DNA from: Candidatus Thiosymbion ectosymbiont of Robbea hypermnestra
GTDB taxonomy: Bacteria; Pseudomonadota; Gammaproteobacteria; Chromatiales; Chromatiaceae
Direction: 5' to 3'
NCBI GenBank assembly: GCA_020443945.1
Contig: JAIZWN010000629.1
Span: forward strand, 1-7,959
Length of the DNA stretch: 7,959 nucleotides
In this document: positions 1 through 6,876 of the stretch, piece by piece
Position numbering within the stretch: the first letter of the stretch is position 1
Layout: each line of letters begins with the position of its first letter
Translations under genes and position numbers: made by a program
The notes under the pieces: generated by a model
Databases searched by the model: none
Seen by the model: only the letters and a program-made list of their open reading frames with translations
What the model was told of the DNA's origin: nothing

Positions 1-21
1 GGAACGGATAGGCCAAATCTA

Positions 22-42
22 AGGACACGGGAAACCTGTCCT
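22..42 (-). terminator. Weak hairpin downstream of tRNA-Leu, possible terminator
   Basis: Arms AGGACA and TGTCCT, plus an inner GG/CC pair, close a GAAA loop, with one unpaired base. Read on the minus strand the hairpin lies 41 bases beyond the tRNA 3' end and is followed by TTAGATTT, a poor U-rich tail. It could end the tRNA transcript, but the tail is not convincing. Nothing else is visible in 1-83. Confidence 0.3.
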
Positions 43-83
43 CTACTCTACTGTGAGAATTGAGAACGCCCCCTAAGGCAAAG

Positions 84-168
84 TGGTGCGCAGGGGGGGA
101 CTCGAACCCCCACGGGTTTCCCCACTGGAACCTAAATCCAGCACGTCTACCAATTCCGCCACCTGCGC
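84..168 (-). tRNA. tRNA-Leu, anticodon UAG
   Basis: The minus strand folds into a full class II tRNA of 85 bases. The acceptor stem pairs GCGCAGG with CCTGCGC, followed by discriminator A and a genome-encoded CCA at 84-86. The D arm contains the GGTAGAC box. The anticodon stem CTGGA/TCCAG encloses the loop TTTAGGT, giving anticodon UAG, which reads CUN leucine codons. The variable arm TGGGGAAACCCG has the long form expected of leucine tRNAs, and the T arm carries GTTCGAG. A TAGAAT hexamer on the minus strand at 182-187, 14 bases before the mature 5' end, could be its -10 box, but no good -35 box is seen. It lies 30 bases beyond the mgtE stop codon on the same strand, so readthrough is also possible. 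Confidence 0.97.
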
Positions 169-198
169 TTCGGGAAAGGAGATTCTACCCCCTGCGGC

Positions 199-1614
199 TC
201 AAACGAAATAGAACAGAGTCACCGTAACAAAGAAGATCAGTACGGCCAGGATGTCATTGCCCGTGGTAATGAACACGCCGGTGGCCATGGCCGGATCGAT
301 GCCGAGGCGATCCAACACCACGGGAACGGTGGCCCCTACGGCGACCGCGGCAATGACCACGGTCATTTCCGCCAACCCCGCGGTAACTAACAGGCGTAGC
401 GGGACCTGGATCTCCCCCAGCTGCGACAGCAGGAACGCCAGCAGGACCAGGGCGAGGGCGGCAATGAGGCCGTTGGCGAGCGCGCCCGTGAGCTCTTTGC
501 CCAACCGCCAGCCGAGGTCGGCGAAGGTCAGGGTTCCGGTCGCCAGCCCCTGCACCGCCACGGTCGAGGCCTGAATGCCGGCATTGCCCGCGGTGGACAT
601 GACGATGGGGATGAAGCTGGCCAGGATCGCGGCCTGGGCCAGCTGTTCCTCGTAAGCGCCCACCACCACCCCGGACAGGCTCGCCCCCACCAGCCCCACC
701 AGCAGCCAGGGCGCGCGCCCGCGCACGATGCGCCGGACGGATTCGTCCGGCTGGGTGTCGGTAGCCAGTCCGGCCATGATCTTGATGTCTTCCTCCGCCT
801 CGTCCCGGATGACCTGACGCAGACGGTCCGGCGTGATGCGTCCCACCAGATGGCCGTCCGCGTCTACCACGGGCATCACATTGAGCTCGTAAGAGTCCGC
901 GAGACGGGCGACTTCTTCCTGATCCATATCCGGGGTCACGGCGATGAAGTCCGTGTGCATGGCCGCGCGGACGCCAGCCTCCGGCGGCAGCAGCAGCAGG
1001 TCGCGGAGCTTGAGATAACCGACCGGCCGCCGGTTTGCATCGACCACGCTCACGCCGTAGAGCTTCTCGATCCGCTGGGCGTTGGCGAGGATCTCGGCGG
1101 TCACCATGCCGATGGTCCAATCGTCGGGAACGGCGACGAATTTGCGGCTCATGAGGCTGCCGGCGGAGTCCTCGCCGTGGGCCCGCAGCTCTTCGATGGT
1201 CGCCCGCGCGTTCAGTCGCGGCAAGACCTGTTGCGCCACGTCCTCCGGGAGATCCTCGAGATCCTGCAGGGCCTGTTCCGGCTCCATCCGGTCCAGCACC
1301 TTGACGATCCGGGTGATCGAGGCGTCCTTGAGCAGGGCGGTTCGGAGATCCGGGTTGAGCAGGGCGATGACCTTGACGGTCTCCCGATCCCGATCCCGCC
1401 ACTCGAAGAGCTTGCGGGCCCGCTTCAGCGGCAGGGCCAGGAAGAGCGCCATCACGTCCGCCGACGGCCAGCGGTCCAGGATCGCCCACAGACGCTCCCG
1501 CTCCTTGGCCTTGATGAGCCGGGAGATCCGCTCGACGACGTCCTGATTCGCCTCCAGGGCATCGCCCTCGCCGCGGTGCCAACGCAGATCGTCGCCGTTC
1601 AGCGGGGTGTTCAT
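199..1614 (-). CDS. mgtE: Magnesium transporter MgtE
   Basis: Inner-membrane Mg2+ channel of the MgtE/SLC41 family, 471 residues, close to the usual length. The domain order is the family's own: an all-helical MgtE N domain at about 25-145, two CBS domains at about 150-215 and 216-275 (the first opens with SAGSLMSRKFVAVP), a connecting helix at about 276-300, then about five membrane segments from 301 to the end. The pore-region signature STAGNAGIQAST (340-351) is present. ITTGNDILAVLIFF (449-462) places Asp454 where Thermus MgtE has its selectivity-filter aspartate. In the family the cytosolic domains sense Mg2+ and close the pore when it is plentiful. The frame stays open far upstream (to 1983), but that extension is arginine-rich and overlaps bluB. 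The ATG at 1612-1614 has a GGAG ribosome site 9 bases before it and begins the conserved part. It follows bluB by 59 bases. Confidence 0.95.
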   Translation of the reverse strand: MNTPLNGDDLRWHRGEGDALEANQDVVERISRLIKAKERERLWAILDRWPSADVMALFLALPLKRARKLFEWRDRDRETVKVIALLNPDLRTALLKDASITRIVKVLDRMEPEQALQDLEDLPEDVAQQVLPRLNARATIEELRAHGEDSAGSLMSRKFVAVPDDWTIGMVTAEILANAQRIEKLYGVSVVDANRRPVGYLKLRDLLLLPPEAGVRAAMHTDFIAVTPDMDQEEVARLADSYELNVMPVVDADGHLVGRITPDRLRQVIRDEAEEDIKIMAGLATDTQPDESVRRIVRGRAPWLLVGLVGASLSGVVVGAYEEQLAQAAILASFIPIVMSTAGNAGIQASTVAVQGLATGTLTFADLGWRLGKELTGALANGLIAALALVLLAFLLSQLGEIQVPLRLLVTAGLAEMTVVIAAVAVGATVPVVLDRLGIDPAMATGVFITTGNDILAVLIFFVTVTLFYFV

Positions 1615-1629
1615 GTCAGGCTGCTCCGG

Positions 1630-1658
1630 GGATACACAAGGGTGCGCGCAGTGTATCC
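1630..1658 (-). promoter_or_regulatory. Hairpin between bluB and mgtE, next to the mgtE ribosome site
   Basis: Arms GGATACAC (1630-1637) and GTGTATCC (1651-1658) are perfectly complementary over 8 bases with a 13-base GC-rich loop. On the minus strand the hairpin begins 15 bases after the bluB stop codon and ends 2 bases before the GGAG ribosome site of mgtE. There is no U-run, so it is not a classical terminator. It may affect mgtE translation or act as an mRNA processing or stability element. I see no M-box or other Mg2+ riboswitch. Confidence 0.4.
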
Positions 1659-1673
1659 GTCCGCGAGCCGACT

Positions 1674-2396
1674 TCAAGTGCCGACATCGGGCGCCTGTTC
1701 GTCGCGCAATGCCGCCTCGAGCCCGGCGTCTTCCAGGGGCCGCCCCCAGAGATTTCCGTGTACGAGCCCATGTAACGGCAGCCGTGAGCGCCAGCCCGCG
1801 ACCTCCAGCTCCGGTCGCGCGAGAAACTCGTTGACATAGCCGATACAGAGATAGGCCACCGGATAGACCGCGGCCGGCAGCCGGAGCGTTCCCGCCAGCT
1901 CGTCCGGATCGATGATGCTGACCCAACCGACGCCGATGCCCTCGGCCCGGGCGGCGAGCCACAGATTCTGGACCGCGAGACAAACACTGAAGAGGTCCGT
2001 TTCCAGGATGGTATTGCGCCCCAGAACATGGGGGCCGCCGCGGCCGCGATCACAGGTGATGCAGAGATTGAGCGGGCTCTCGAGGATGCCTTCCAGCTTG
2101 AGGCGACGGTACAGGACCGCCTCCTCCCCCCTATAGTTCTCCGCGGCCTTCCGGTTCTCCCGCTCGTAAATCGCCCTGACCGCCCGGCGGACCTCGAGGC
2201 TCTCGATAAGGATGAAATCCCAGGGCTGCATAAAGCCCACCGAGGGGGCATGGTGCGCGGCCCGCAGCAGGCGGGCAAGTACGGGGGGCGGAATCGGATC
2301 GGGCAGGAACTGGGAGCGCACGTCGCGCCGCTCGCGAATGGCCCGATACAATCCCTGCCGCTCGGATTCGGAAAAACGATTGTCGGGCTCGTTCAT
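1674..2396 (-). CDS. bluB: 5,6-dimethylbenzimidazole synthase BluB
   Basis: Flavin-destructase of the nitroreductase fold, 240 residues. The family breaks down reduced FMN with O2 to make 5,6-dimethylbenzimidazole, the lower ligand of vitamin B12, in the cytoplasm. Diagnostic features are RERRDVRSQFLPDP (21-34), APSVGFMQPWDFILI (50-64, the BluB version of the FMN-binding loop), and EGIGVGWVSIIDPDEL (152-167). Asp25 and Ser160 sit where the Sinorhizobium enzyme has its functional Asp and Ser. The GFMQPW motif and GWVS separate it from ordinary nitroreductases. The start is the ATG at 2394-2396; the ribosome site is weak (GGA about 10 bases upstream), but homology begins near this Met. No other cobalamin gene and no B12 riboswitch is visible. 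A likely promoter lies at 2473-2500, so bluB is probably independent of clpV, while mgtE may be cotranscribed behind it. Confidence 0.94.
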   Translation of the reverse strand: MNEPDNRFSESERQGLYRAIRERRDVRSQFLPDPIPPPVLARLLRAAHHAPSVGFMQPWDFILIESLEVRRAVRAIYERENRKAAENYRGEEAVLYRRLKLEGILESPLNLCITCDRGRGGPHVLGRNTILETDLFSVCLAVQNLWLAARAEGIGVGWVSIIDPDELAGTLRLPAAVYPVAYLCIGYVNEFLARPELEVAGWRSRLPLHGLVHGNLWGRPLEDAGLEAALRDEQAPDVGT

Positions 2397-2428
2397 GGTG
2401 AAATCCAGGTAGACGACGGATAACAGGT

Positions 2429-2450
2429 CGCCTTGAAAAATTCAATGGCG
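2429..2450 (-). repeat. Hairpin with AT-rich core, copy 1
   Basis: CGCC-TTGAA and TTCAA-GGCG pair around an AAA loop with one bulged T. It lies 71 bases beyond the clpV stop and in the presumed 5' leader of bluB. It closely matches the hairpin at 5580-5606 (CGCCT, then Y, then GAAAAATTCAA), so it looks like a dispersed element rather than a gene-specific site. No U-tract follows it on either strand. Confidence 0.45.
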
Positions 2451-2472
2451 TTGTAATTTTGTTGTCCCTGGG

Positions 2473-2500
2473 TATATACGCTGAATCTCGGAAACAACAA
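2473..2500 (-). promoter_or_regulatory. Candidate sigma-70 promoter of bluB
   Basis: On the minus strand TTGTTG (2495-2500) and TATATA (2473-2478) are separated by 16 bases, a fair match to TTGACA and TATAAT. Transcription would start near 2466 and give a leader of about 70 bases containing the 2429-2450 hairpin. The same area can form two competing pairings: TCTCGG/CCGAGA (2486-2491 with 2515-2520) and TTTGTTGT/ACAACAAA (2458-2465 with 2494-2501). This is a prediction from sequence only. Confidence 0.4.
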
Positions 2501-2520
2501 AGTTAGAACACTACCCGAGA

Positions 2521-5364
2521 TCAGTCGAAGGCGTATTGGAATCCGTCCTCGGCGGCGGTGATGGCGACCCGTTCGAGCGCATCCCCGGCGAGGGTGCGGC
2601 CGAGGATCTCCTGGCTGATGGCGGGCAGAACGGTGTTGGTGAGAATGGCGTTGACCACCCGGGCGCCGCTTTCGACTTCCCGGCAGCGTTCGGCGATGAG
2701 CGCGACTACCCCATCGTCGTAGGTGAGGGGAACCCGGTGGTTTTCCTCGATGCGCCGGGCGATGCGCGCGAGCTGCAGGCGGATGATGCTGGCGAGCATG
2801 GCGTCGTCCAGCGGGTAGTAGGGGATGGCCACCAGGCGCCCCAGCAGGGCGGCCGGGAAGGTCTTGAGCAAGGGCTGGCGCAGGGCGTTGGCGATGCCCT
2901 CGGGCTCGGGCATAAGCTCCGGGTCCTTGCACAGGCCCATGATGAGCTCGGTGCCGACGTTGGTGGTCAGCAGGATCAGGGTGTTGCGGAAATCGATGTA
3001 GCGCCCCTCGGCGTCTTCCATCCAGCCCTTGTCGAAGACCTGGAAGAAGATCTCGTGCACATCCGGGTGGGCCTTCTCGACCTCGTCGAGCAGCACGACA
3101 CTGTAGGGCTTGCGGCGCACCGCCTCGGTGAGCAGGCCGCCCTCGCCATAGCCGACATAGCCCGGCGGCGCCCCCTTGAGGGTAGAGACGGTGTGGGCCT
3201 CCTGGAACTCGCTCATGTTGATGGTAACGATGTTCTGCTCGCCGCCGTAGAGGGCCTCCGCCAGGGCGAGTCCGGTCTCCGTCTTGCCGACGCCCGAGGG
3301 GCCGCAGAGCAGGAAGACGCCGATGGGCTGGTCCGGGTTATCCAGGCGGGCGCGGGAGGTCTGGATGCGGCGGGCGATCATCTCCAGGGCATGGCGCTGG
3401 CCGATGACGCGCCGGTCGAGGGTCGCGGCGAGATCGAGCACGGCCGCGATCTCGTTCTTGACCATGCGGCCCACCGGAATGCCGGTCCAGTCGGCGACGA
3501 CGGCGGCCACCGCCTGGCCATCCACGCTGGGGAGGATGAGGGGACTCTCGCCCTGGAGCCCCTGGAGCTCGGTCTGAAGGGCCTTGAGCTGGTCGAGGAG
3601 CTCGGCCCGTTGTTCTTCGGTGAGGGTCCGGTCGTCGCCCGCCGACGCCTGGGGGGGCGGGGTAGGGGAGGGCTCGCCGTCCGCCGAAGGGATTGCCGCG
3701 GCCGTATCGGCCGGGTCCTCCGGCGCCCTTGCCGGGTCCTCCGATGCGAGGGTCGCGGCGGCGGTATCGGCCGCGCCTTCCAGCTCGGTTCCCGTATCCT
3801 CCACCTTGCCGGTCCGCCCCCGCAGCCGGGCGCGCAGGTCCAGGATCCGGTCCACCAGACTCCGCTCCTGCTCCCAGCGTTCCTCCAGCGCCGCGCGGCG
3901 CTCCCGCTCCGCCTCCAGCCGGGTCCGGGCAATCTCCCGGCGTTCGGCGGTCTCCACGCCGACGACGGCCTCGCGCTCGATGATTGCAAGCTCCGTCTCC
4001 AGGGCCTCGATCCGCCGCCGACAGTCCTCCACCGAGGCCGGAACCGCGCTCTGGCTGATGGCGACCCGGGCACAAGTAGTATCGAGCAGGCTCACCGCCT
4101 TGTCCGGCAACTGCCGCGCCGGGATATAGCGGTGAGAGAGCTTTACGGCCGCCTCCAGGGCCTCGTCCAGCACCTGCACCCGATGGTGGTCCTCGAGCGT
4201 CGAGGCGATACTCCGGGCCATGAGAATGGCCTTGACCTCGTCCGGCTCATCCACCTGGATAACCTGGAAGCGGCGGGTGAGCGCCGGGTCCTTCTCGATA
4301 TACTTTTTATATTCCCCCCAGGTAGTGGCGGCGATAGTGCGCAGGGTGCCCCGGGCCAGGGCCGGCTTGAGCAGATTAGCCGCGTCGCCGGTGCCGGAGG
4401 CGCCCCCCGCGCCGATCAGGGTATGGGCCTCGTCCACGAACAGGATGATGGGGGTCGGCGAGGACTGGACCTCCTCGATAACCTGACGCAGCCGATTCTC
4501 GAACTCGCCCTTCATACTGGCGCCGGCCTGCAACAGACCGATATCCAGGGTGCGCAGGGTAACGTCCCGGAGCGGCGGCGGCACCTCGCCGGCGGCGATG
4601 CGGTGCGCGAAGCCCTCGACCACGGCGGTCTTGCCGACCCCCGCCTCGCCGGTGAGGATGGGGTTGTTCTGCCGCCGGCGCATGAGGATATCCACAATCT
4701 GCCGGATCTCCTCGTCCCGCCCGACGATGGGATCGATCTCACCCTTGCGGGCCTGCTCCGTGAGGTCGTGGGAAAACTGTTGCAGGGCCTCCTGCTTGCC
4801 CATCTGGGCGGGGGCCAGGGCGCCGCTGGCCTCGCCCGGCGCCGCGCCGCCGCCGACCTGGAAGCCGTCGGTAGCGCCTTGCCCTTCCTCCGGGGAACCG
4901 CTCAGAATCTCCCCGAAGCGCTCGGTCAGGGAATCCACCTGAATCTTGTCGAACTCCCGGGAAATACCGAGCAATCCCGCGCGCAGGCCCCGGGTCTTAA
5001 GCATCCCCACCAGCAAATGGCCGGTGCGCACCTGGGACTCGCCGAACAGCAATGTGCCGTAAACCCAGCCGCGCTCCACGGCCTCCTCCACATCGGCGGA
5101 AAGATCGGAGATGGAGCGTGAGCCCCGCGGTAGGCGGTCCAGGGCCGCGGTGAAATCCTGCGCCAGTCGGGACGGCTCCAGGCCGAAACCGCGGATGATG
5201 CGGTGCAGGTCCGAATCCTGATTCTGCAGGACCTGATTGAGCCAGTGCACCGGCTCCACATAAGGATTGCCCCGCATCTTGCAGAAAACGGTAGCACTCT
5301 CGATGGCCCGATAAGCCAGACTATTGAGCTTTCCAAACAGCGCCGTGCGGCTGATCTCCGTCAT
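2521..5364 (-). CDS. clpV: Type VI secretion system AAA+ ATPase ClpV (TssH)
   Basis: Hexameric Clp/Hsp100 ATPase that recognises the contracted TssB/TssC sheath of the type VI secretion system and unfolds it for reuse, in the cytoplasm. The 947 residues contain the ClpV-type N domain (about 1-155), including NPYVEPVHWLNQVL (33-46) and a GHLLVGML segment (115-122). D1 has Walker A GEAGVGKT (239-246), pore loop KGEFE (285-289), Walker B ILFVDEAH (307-314) and TRRF (363-366). The coiled-coil middle domain spans about 445-605. D2 has Walker A GPSGVGKT (688-695), INMSEFQEAHTVSTLKG (715-731), pore loop GYVGYGEGG (735-743) and Walker B VVLLDE (756-761). This D2 block separates ClpV from ClpB. Both ATPase sites look intact. 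An Ala/Pro/Asp/Glu-rich stretch at about 519-578 interrupts the middle domain and adds length. The ATG at 5362-5364 has AAGGA 8 bases upstream. No other type VI gene is in the window. Confidence 0.95.
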   Translation of the reverse strand: MTEISRTALFGKLNSLAYRAIESATVFCKMRGNPYVEPVHWLNQVLQNQDSDLHRIIRGFGLEPSRLAQDFTAALDRLPRGSRSISDLSADVEEAVERGWVYGTLLFGESQVRTGHLLVGMLKTRGLRAGLLGISREFDKIQVDSLTERFGEILSGSPEEGQGATDGFQVGGGAAPGEASGALAPAQMGKQEALQQFSHDLTEQARKGEIDPIVGRDEEIRQIVDILMRRRQNNPILTGEAGVGKTAVVEGFAHRIAAGEVPPPLRDVTLRTLDIGLLQAGASMKGEFENRLRQVIEEVQSSPTPIILFVDEAHTLIGAGGASGTGDAANLLKPALARGTLRTIAATTWGEYKKYIEKDPALTRRFQVIQVDEPDEVKAILMARSIASTLEDHHRVQVLDEALEAAVKLSHRYIPARQLPDKAVSLLDTTCARVAISQSAVPASVEDCRRRIEALETELAIIEREAVVGVETAERREIARTRLEAERERRAALEERWEQERSLVDRILDLRARLRGRTGKVEDTGTELEGAADTAAATLASEDPARAPEDPADTAAAIPSADGEPSPTPPPQASAGDDRTLTEEQRAELLDQLKALQTELQGLQGESPLILPSVDGQAVAAVVADWTGIPVGRMVKNEIAAVLDLAATLDRRVIGQRHALEMIARRIQTSRARLDNPDQPIGVFLLCGPSGVGKTETGLALAEALYGGEQNIVTINMSEFQEAHTVSTLKGAPPGYVGYGEGGLLTEAVRRKPYSVVLLDEVEKAHPDVHEIFFQVFDKGWMEDAEGRYIDFRNTLILLTTNVGTELIMGLCKDPELMPEPEGIANALRQPLLKTFPAALLGRLVAIPYYPLDDAMLASIIRLQLARIARRIEENHRVPLTYDDGVVALIAERCREVESGARVVNAILTNTVLPAISQEILGRTLAGDALERVAITAAEDGFQYAFD

Positions 5365-5406
5365 ATCGCAAATCCTTGATGGGTTGTTGTGACTGAAGAT
5401 TGCTGG

Positions 5407-5437
5407 TGGACCATGGACTCGAGTGGACTGAATGGAC
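5407..5437. repeat. Short-period TGGAC repeat
   Basis: TGGAC occurs four times, at 5407, 5414, 5424 and 5433, with steps of 7, 10 and 9 bases. It lies 43 to 73 bases upstream of the clpV start codon. The minus strand reads as a Val-His-Ser repeat, but this is repeat-encoded, not a gene. Confidence 0.5.
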
Positions 5438-5481
5438 CGATGAGCAATTCTTCAGAGGTCTGTGTTCTTGCTCAAATAGTA

Positions 5482-5516
5482 CAGGATTCACGGGATTTCC
5501 AGGATTGACGGGATCT
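5482..5516. repeat. Nine-base-period GGAT repeat
   Basis: GGAT occurs at 5484, 5493, 5502 and 5511, exactly 9 bases apart, in units of the form CAGGATTNA and CGGGATTTC. The same unit appears twice at 7840-7852. A minus-strand open frame across it encodes Asn-Pro-Val repeats, which I treat as a by-product. It lies in the clpV to lipoprotein gap. Confidence 0.6.
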
Positions 5517-5579
5517 TCCTTCTTACGTATGAATTTCATGCCTGAAAAACCGGCCTCTCAAGATTCCCTGGCTTGATAA

Positions 5580-5606
5580 GGGCGCCTCGAAAAATTCAAG
5601 GCGCCC
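5580..5606 (-). terminator. Terminator-like hairpin after the lipoprotein gene
   Basis: Twelve-base arms, 5580-5591 and 5595-5606, close an AAA loop; the outer part is GGGCGCC/GGCGCCC. The single mismatch is a G-U pair in the minus-strand RNA but C-A in the plus-strand RNA, so the structure favours minus-strand transcripts. It starts 51 bases after the lipoprotein stop codon. There is no U-tail, so it may stabilise the 3' end rather than terminate by the classical route. Its core matches the hairpin at 2429-2450. Confidence 0.55.
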
Positions 5607-5657
5607 GCGTGCAGAACAGAAATGCCCCGCCATCCTTCAAGGCCCCCATACGGGGCT

Positions 5658-6539
5658 TTATCGACCGGGCCTCGCGCACCGCAGGGGCGCCATGCGCGGG
5701 GCCTTCTGAATCTGCATGAAATCGTCCCGCAGGTTGGCGAGTCGATCCTCGAAATGGGTCCGCTGGGTCCGGCTGAAACTGGCGTCCAGACGGGTGAAAA
5801 GGCGGACGAGCTGGCGGCGGACCTCTTGTCTCGCCTTCCGTAGTGGTGGCGTCAGCTCCCGGTGGTAAGCCAGCCAATCGGTCAGATAACGGCGAATCCT
5901 GGACTCCCCGGCCCGATCGTCCAGCAGCCGGATCAGCCCCGCCTGTCGATCCCCGCGGTAGGCCGCCCAATCGACGGTGGTATCCGGCATTGCCGCGGTC
6001 ACCTCGCGGATAATCCTCCGCTGCTCCGCGCTCAGGGGACCGATCCACCATGCGACGGATTCAGACCAACGCTCGGCACGCTTGCGCAGGCGATGCGCCA
6101 GGGGGGAACGGCTTTTGTTCGCCGCGTCCCGGGCATCTTCCGCGAACTTGCGCTCCAGCGCGCGTATCTGCCGCGGGCGCAGGGAAACAAGCAGAGGGGC
6201 GGCCAACCCGGAGGCCAAACGAAAGTGACGGCGGTAGAGGGCCTCGAAGGCATCCATCAGACAAGTCGTATTGGCGGTTCCCAAACCCTCTCGCGCCGCC
6301 CGGAGGAAACCATCGAAAAAGGCCGCCAAGTGAGGCAGCTCCTCCCGGCGATGGCGGCTCAGGGCATCGGCGAGCGCCGGATTCCAGGACGCCAACTGGT
6401 TGCCGTCCAGGGAGAGATAATCGTCCGCGTATTGCTCGATGAAAAGATCCGCCGTGCGGTAAAGAATCGAGATACGGCTGCAACCCGTAACGGTAAACGA
6501 CACGAGCAGCACGAAAACAAGGAGTGAACGAAAACGCAT
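5658..6539 (-). CDS. DUF6279-type lipoprotein of unknown function
   Basis: A 293-residue exported protein. The N-terminus MRFRSLLVFVLLVSFTVTGC is a lipoprotein signal peptide: two arginines, a hydrophobic stretch and lipobox VTGC with the modified cysteine at 20. The mature part starts SRISILYRTADLFIEQYADDYLSLDGNQ (21-48), which resembles the DUF6279 family; that match is from memory. The rest is helical and rich in Arg, Glu and Leu, for example LRPRQIRALERKFAEDARDAANKSR (120-144) and the tail RLFTRLDASFSRTQRTHFEDRLANLRDDF (246-274). The function of the family is not known to me. It probably sits in a membrane facing the periplasm. The frame is open upstream to 6764, but the ATG at 6537-6539 is the one that gives the signal peptide; its ribosome site is weak (GGGG about 7 bases upstream). 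The gene looks monocistronic, with a candidate promoter at 6626-6634 and a hairpin at its 3' end. Confidence 0.85.
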   Translation of the reverse strand: MRFRSLLVFVLLVSFTVTGCSRISILYRTADLFIEQYADDYLSLDGNQLASWNPALADALSRHRREELPHLAAFFDGFLRAAREGLGTANTTCLMDAFEALYRRHFRLASGLAAPLLVSLRPRQIRALERKFAEDARDAANKSRSPLAHRLRKRAERWSESVAWWIGPLSAEQRRIIREVTAAMPDTTVDWAAYRGDRQAGLIRLLDDRAGESRIRRYLTDWLAYHRELTPPLRKARQEVRRQLVRLFTRLDASFSRTQRTHFEDRLANLRDDFMQIQKAPRMAPLRCARPGR

Positions 6540-6573
6540 CTGGGACCCCGTGTGGTTTCTGCCTGATTGAAAT

Positions 6574-6586
6574 CCCGGCCTCCGGG
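6574..6586 (-). promoter_or_regulatory. Small GC hairpin in the lipoprotein leader
   Basis: CCCGG and CCGGG close a three-base loop 35 bases upstream of the lipoprotein start codon. On the minus strand the loop region contains GGAGG, but no start codon follows at ribosome-site distance. No U-tract follows. The role is unknown. Confidence 0.3.
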
Positions 6587-6625
6587 TTGAAAAATCCCAC
6601 GAACAGGACTCTTCGGACACGAGGG

Positions 6626-6634
6626 ATTCTACCA
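6626..6634 (-). promoter_or_regulatory. Candidate extended -10 promoter of the lipoprotein gene
   Basis: The minus strand reads TGGTAGAAT, an extended -10 box (TGn followed by a TATAAT-like hexamer). No good -35 box is seen at the right distance. Transcription would begin near 6619, giving a leader of about 80 bases. Just upstream, 6632-6657 can fold in two alternative ways, CCACCGC/GCGGTGG or GCCCCA/TGGGGC. Confidence 0.35.
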
Positions 6635-6735
6635 CCGCCCCATCGGAGCGGTGGGGCATGAGCAGCGGGCCGTCCGGCGAGACCAGGAATTGGAACCGCC
6701 GGCGCCGTGCCCGCCCAGCCGGCGGTCCCAGGGCG

Positions 6736-6847
6736 GTAGGATGGGCAAAGCCAGCGCCCGGCAAGCGGGTACGGAGTTCCGGTCAGGCCACGGGGGGTTG
6801 CGAGCCGCGGTGGCCGGTTCGGCTGCACAAAGCGAAGCGTGCCCATC
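6736..6847. repeat. GTAG-headed REP-like element 1, with a long interior
   Basis: GTAG (6736-6739) is followed by the arm GATGGGCA (6740-6747). Its exact complement TGCCCATC lies at 6840-6847. The 92 bases between are longer than a usual REP loop. CAAAG occurs at 6746-6750 and again at 6828-6832; removing the stretch between them plus one copy leaves a compact hairpin with a 10-base loop. The tail CATCGATGAGGAA matches the tail of element 3 at 12 of 13 bases. Confidence 0.5.
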
Positions 6848-6876
6848 GATGAGGAACACCTCCCAACCCGTAGTCC

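Noticed and set aside
254..1582. Second minus-strand frame of 442 codons within mgtE
   Set aside because: Arg/Gly/Pro-rich out-of-frame reading of mgtE; the mgtE frame has all the family motifs.
1615..1983. N-terminal extension of mgtE
   Set aside because: It overlaps bluB on the same strand, is Arg-rich and unlike MgtE, and the ATG at 1612-1614 has a good ribosome site.
2397..2520. Cobalamin riboswitch upstream of bluB
   Set aside because: The gap is too short and lacks the B12-box pattern.
2536..5121. Long plus-strand open frame (861 codons) opposite clpV
   Set aside because: It is antisense to an intact, well-recognised gene in high-GC DNA, and its translation is rich in Gly, Ala, Asp and Leu with no known domain.
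5321..5539. Short minus-strand frame with Asn-Pro-Val and Val-His-Ser repeats
   Set aside because: The repeats are the translation of 9-base-period intergenic DNA, and the frame runs into the clpV start region.
6540..6764. N-terminal extension of the lipoprotein
   Set aside because: It would bury the lipoprotein signal peptide in the middle of the protein.
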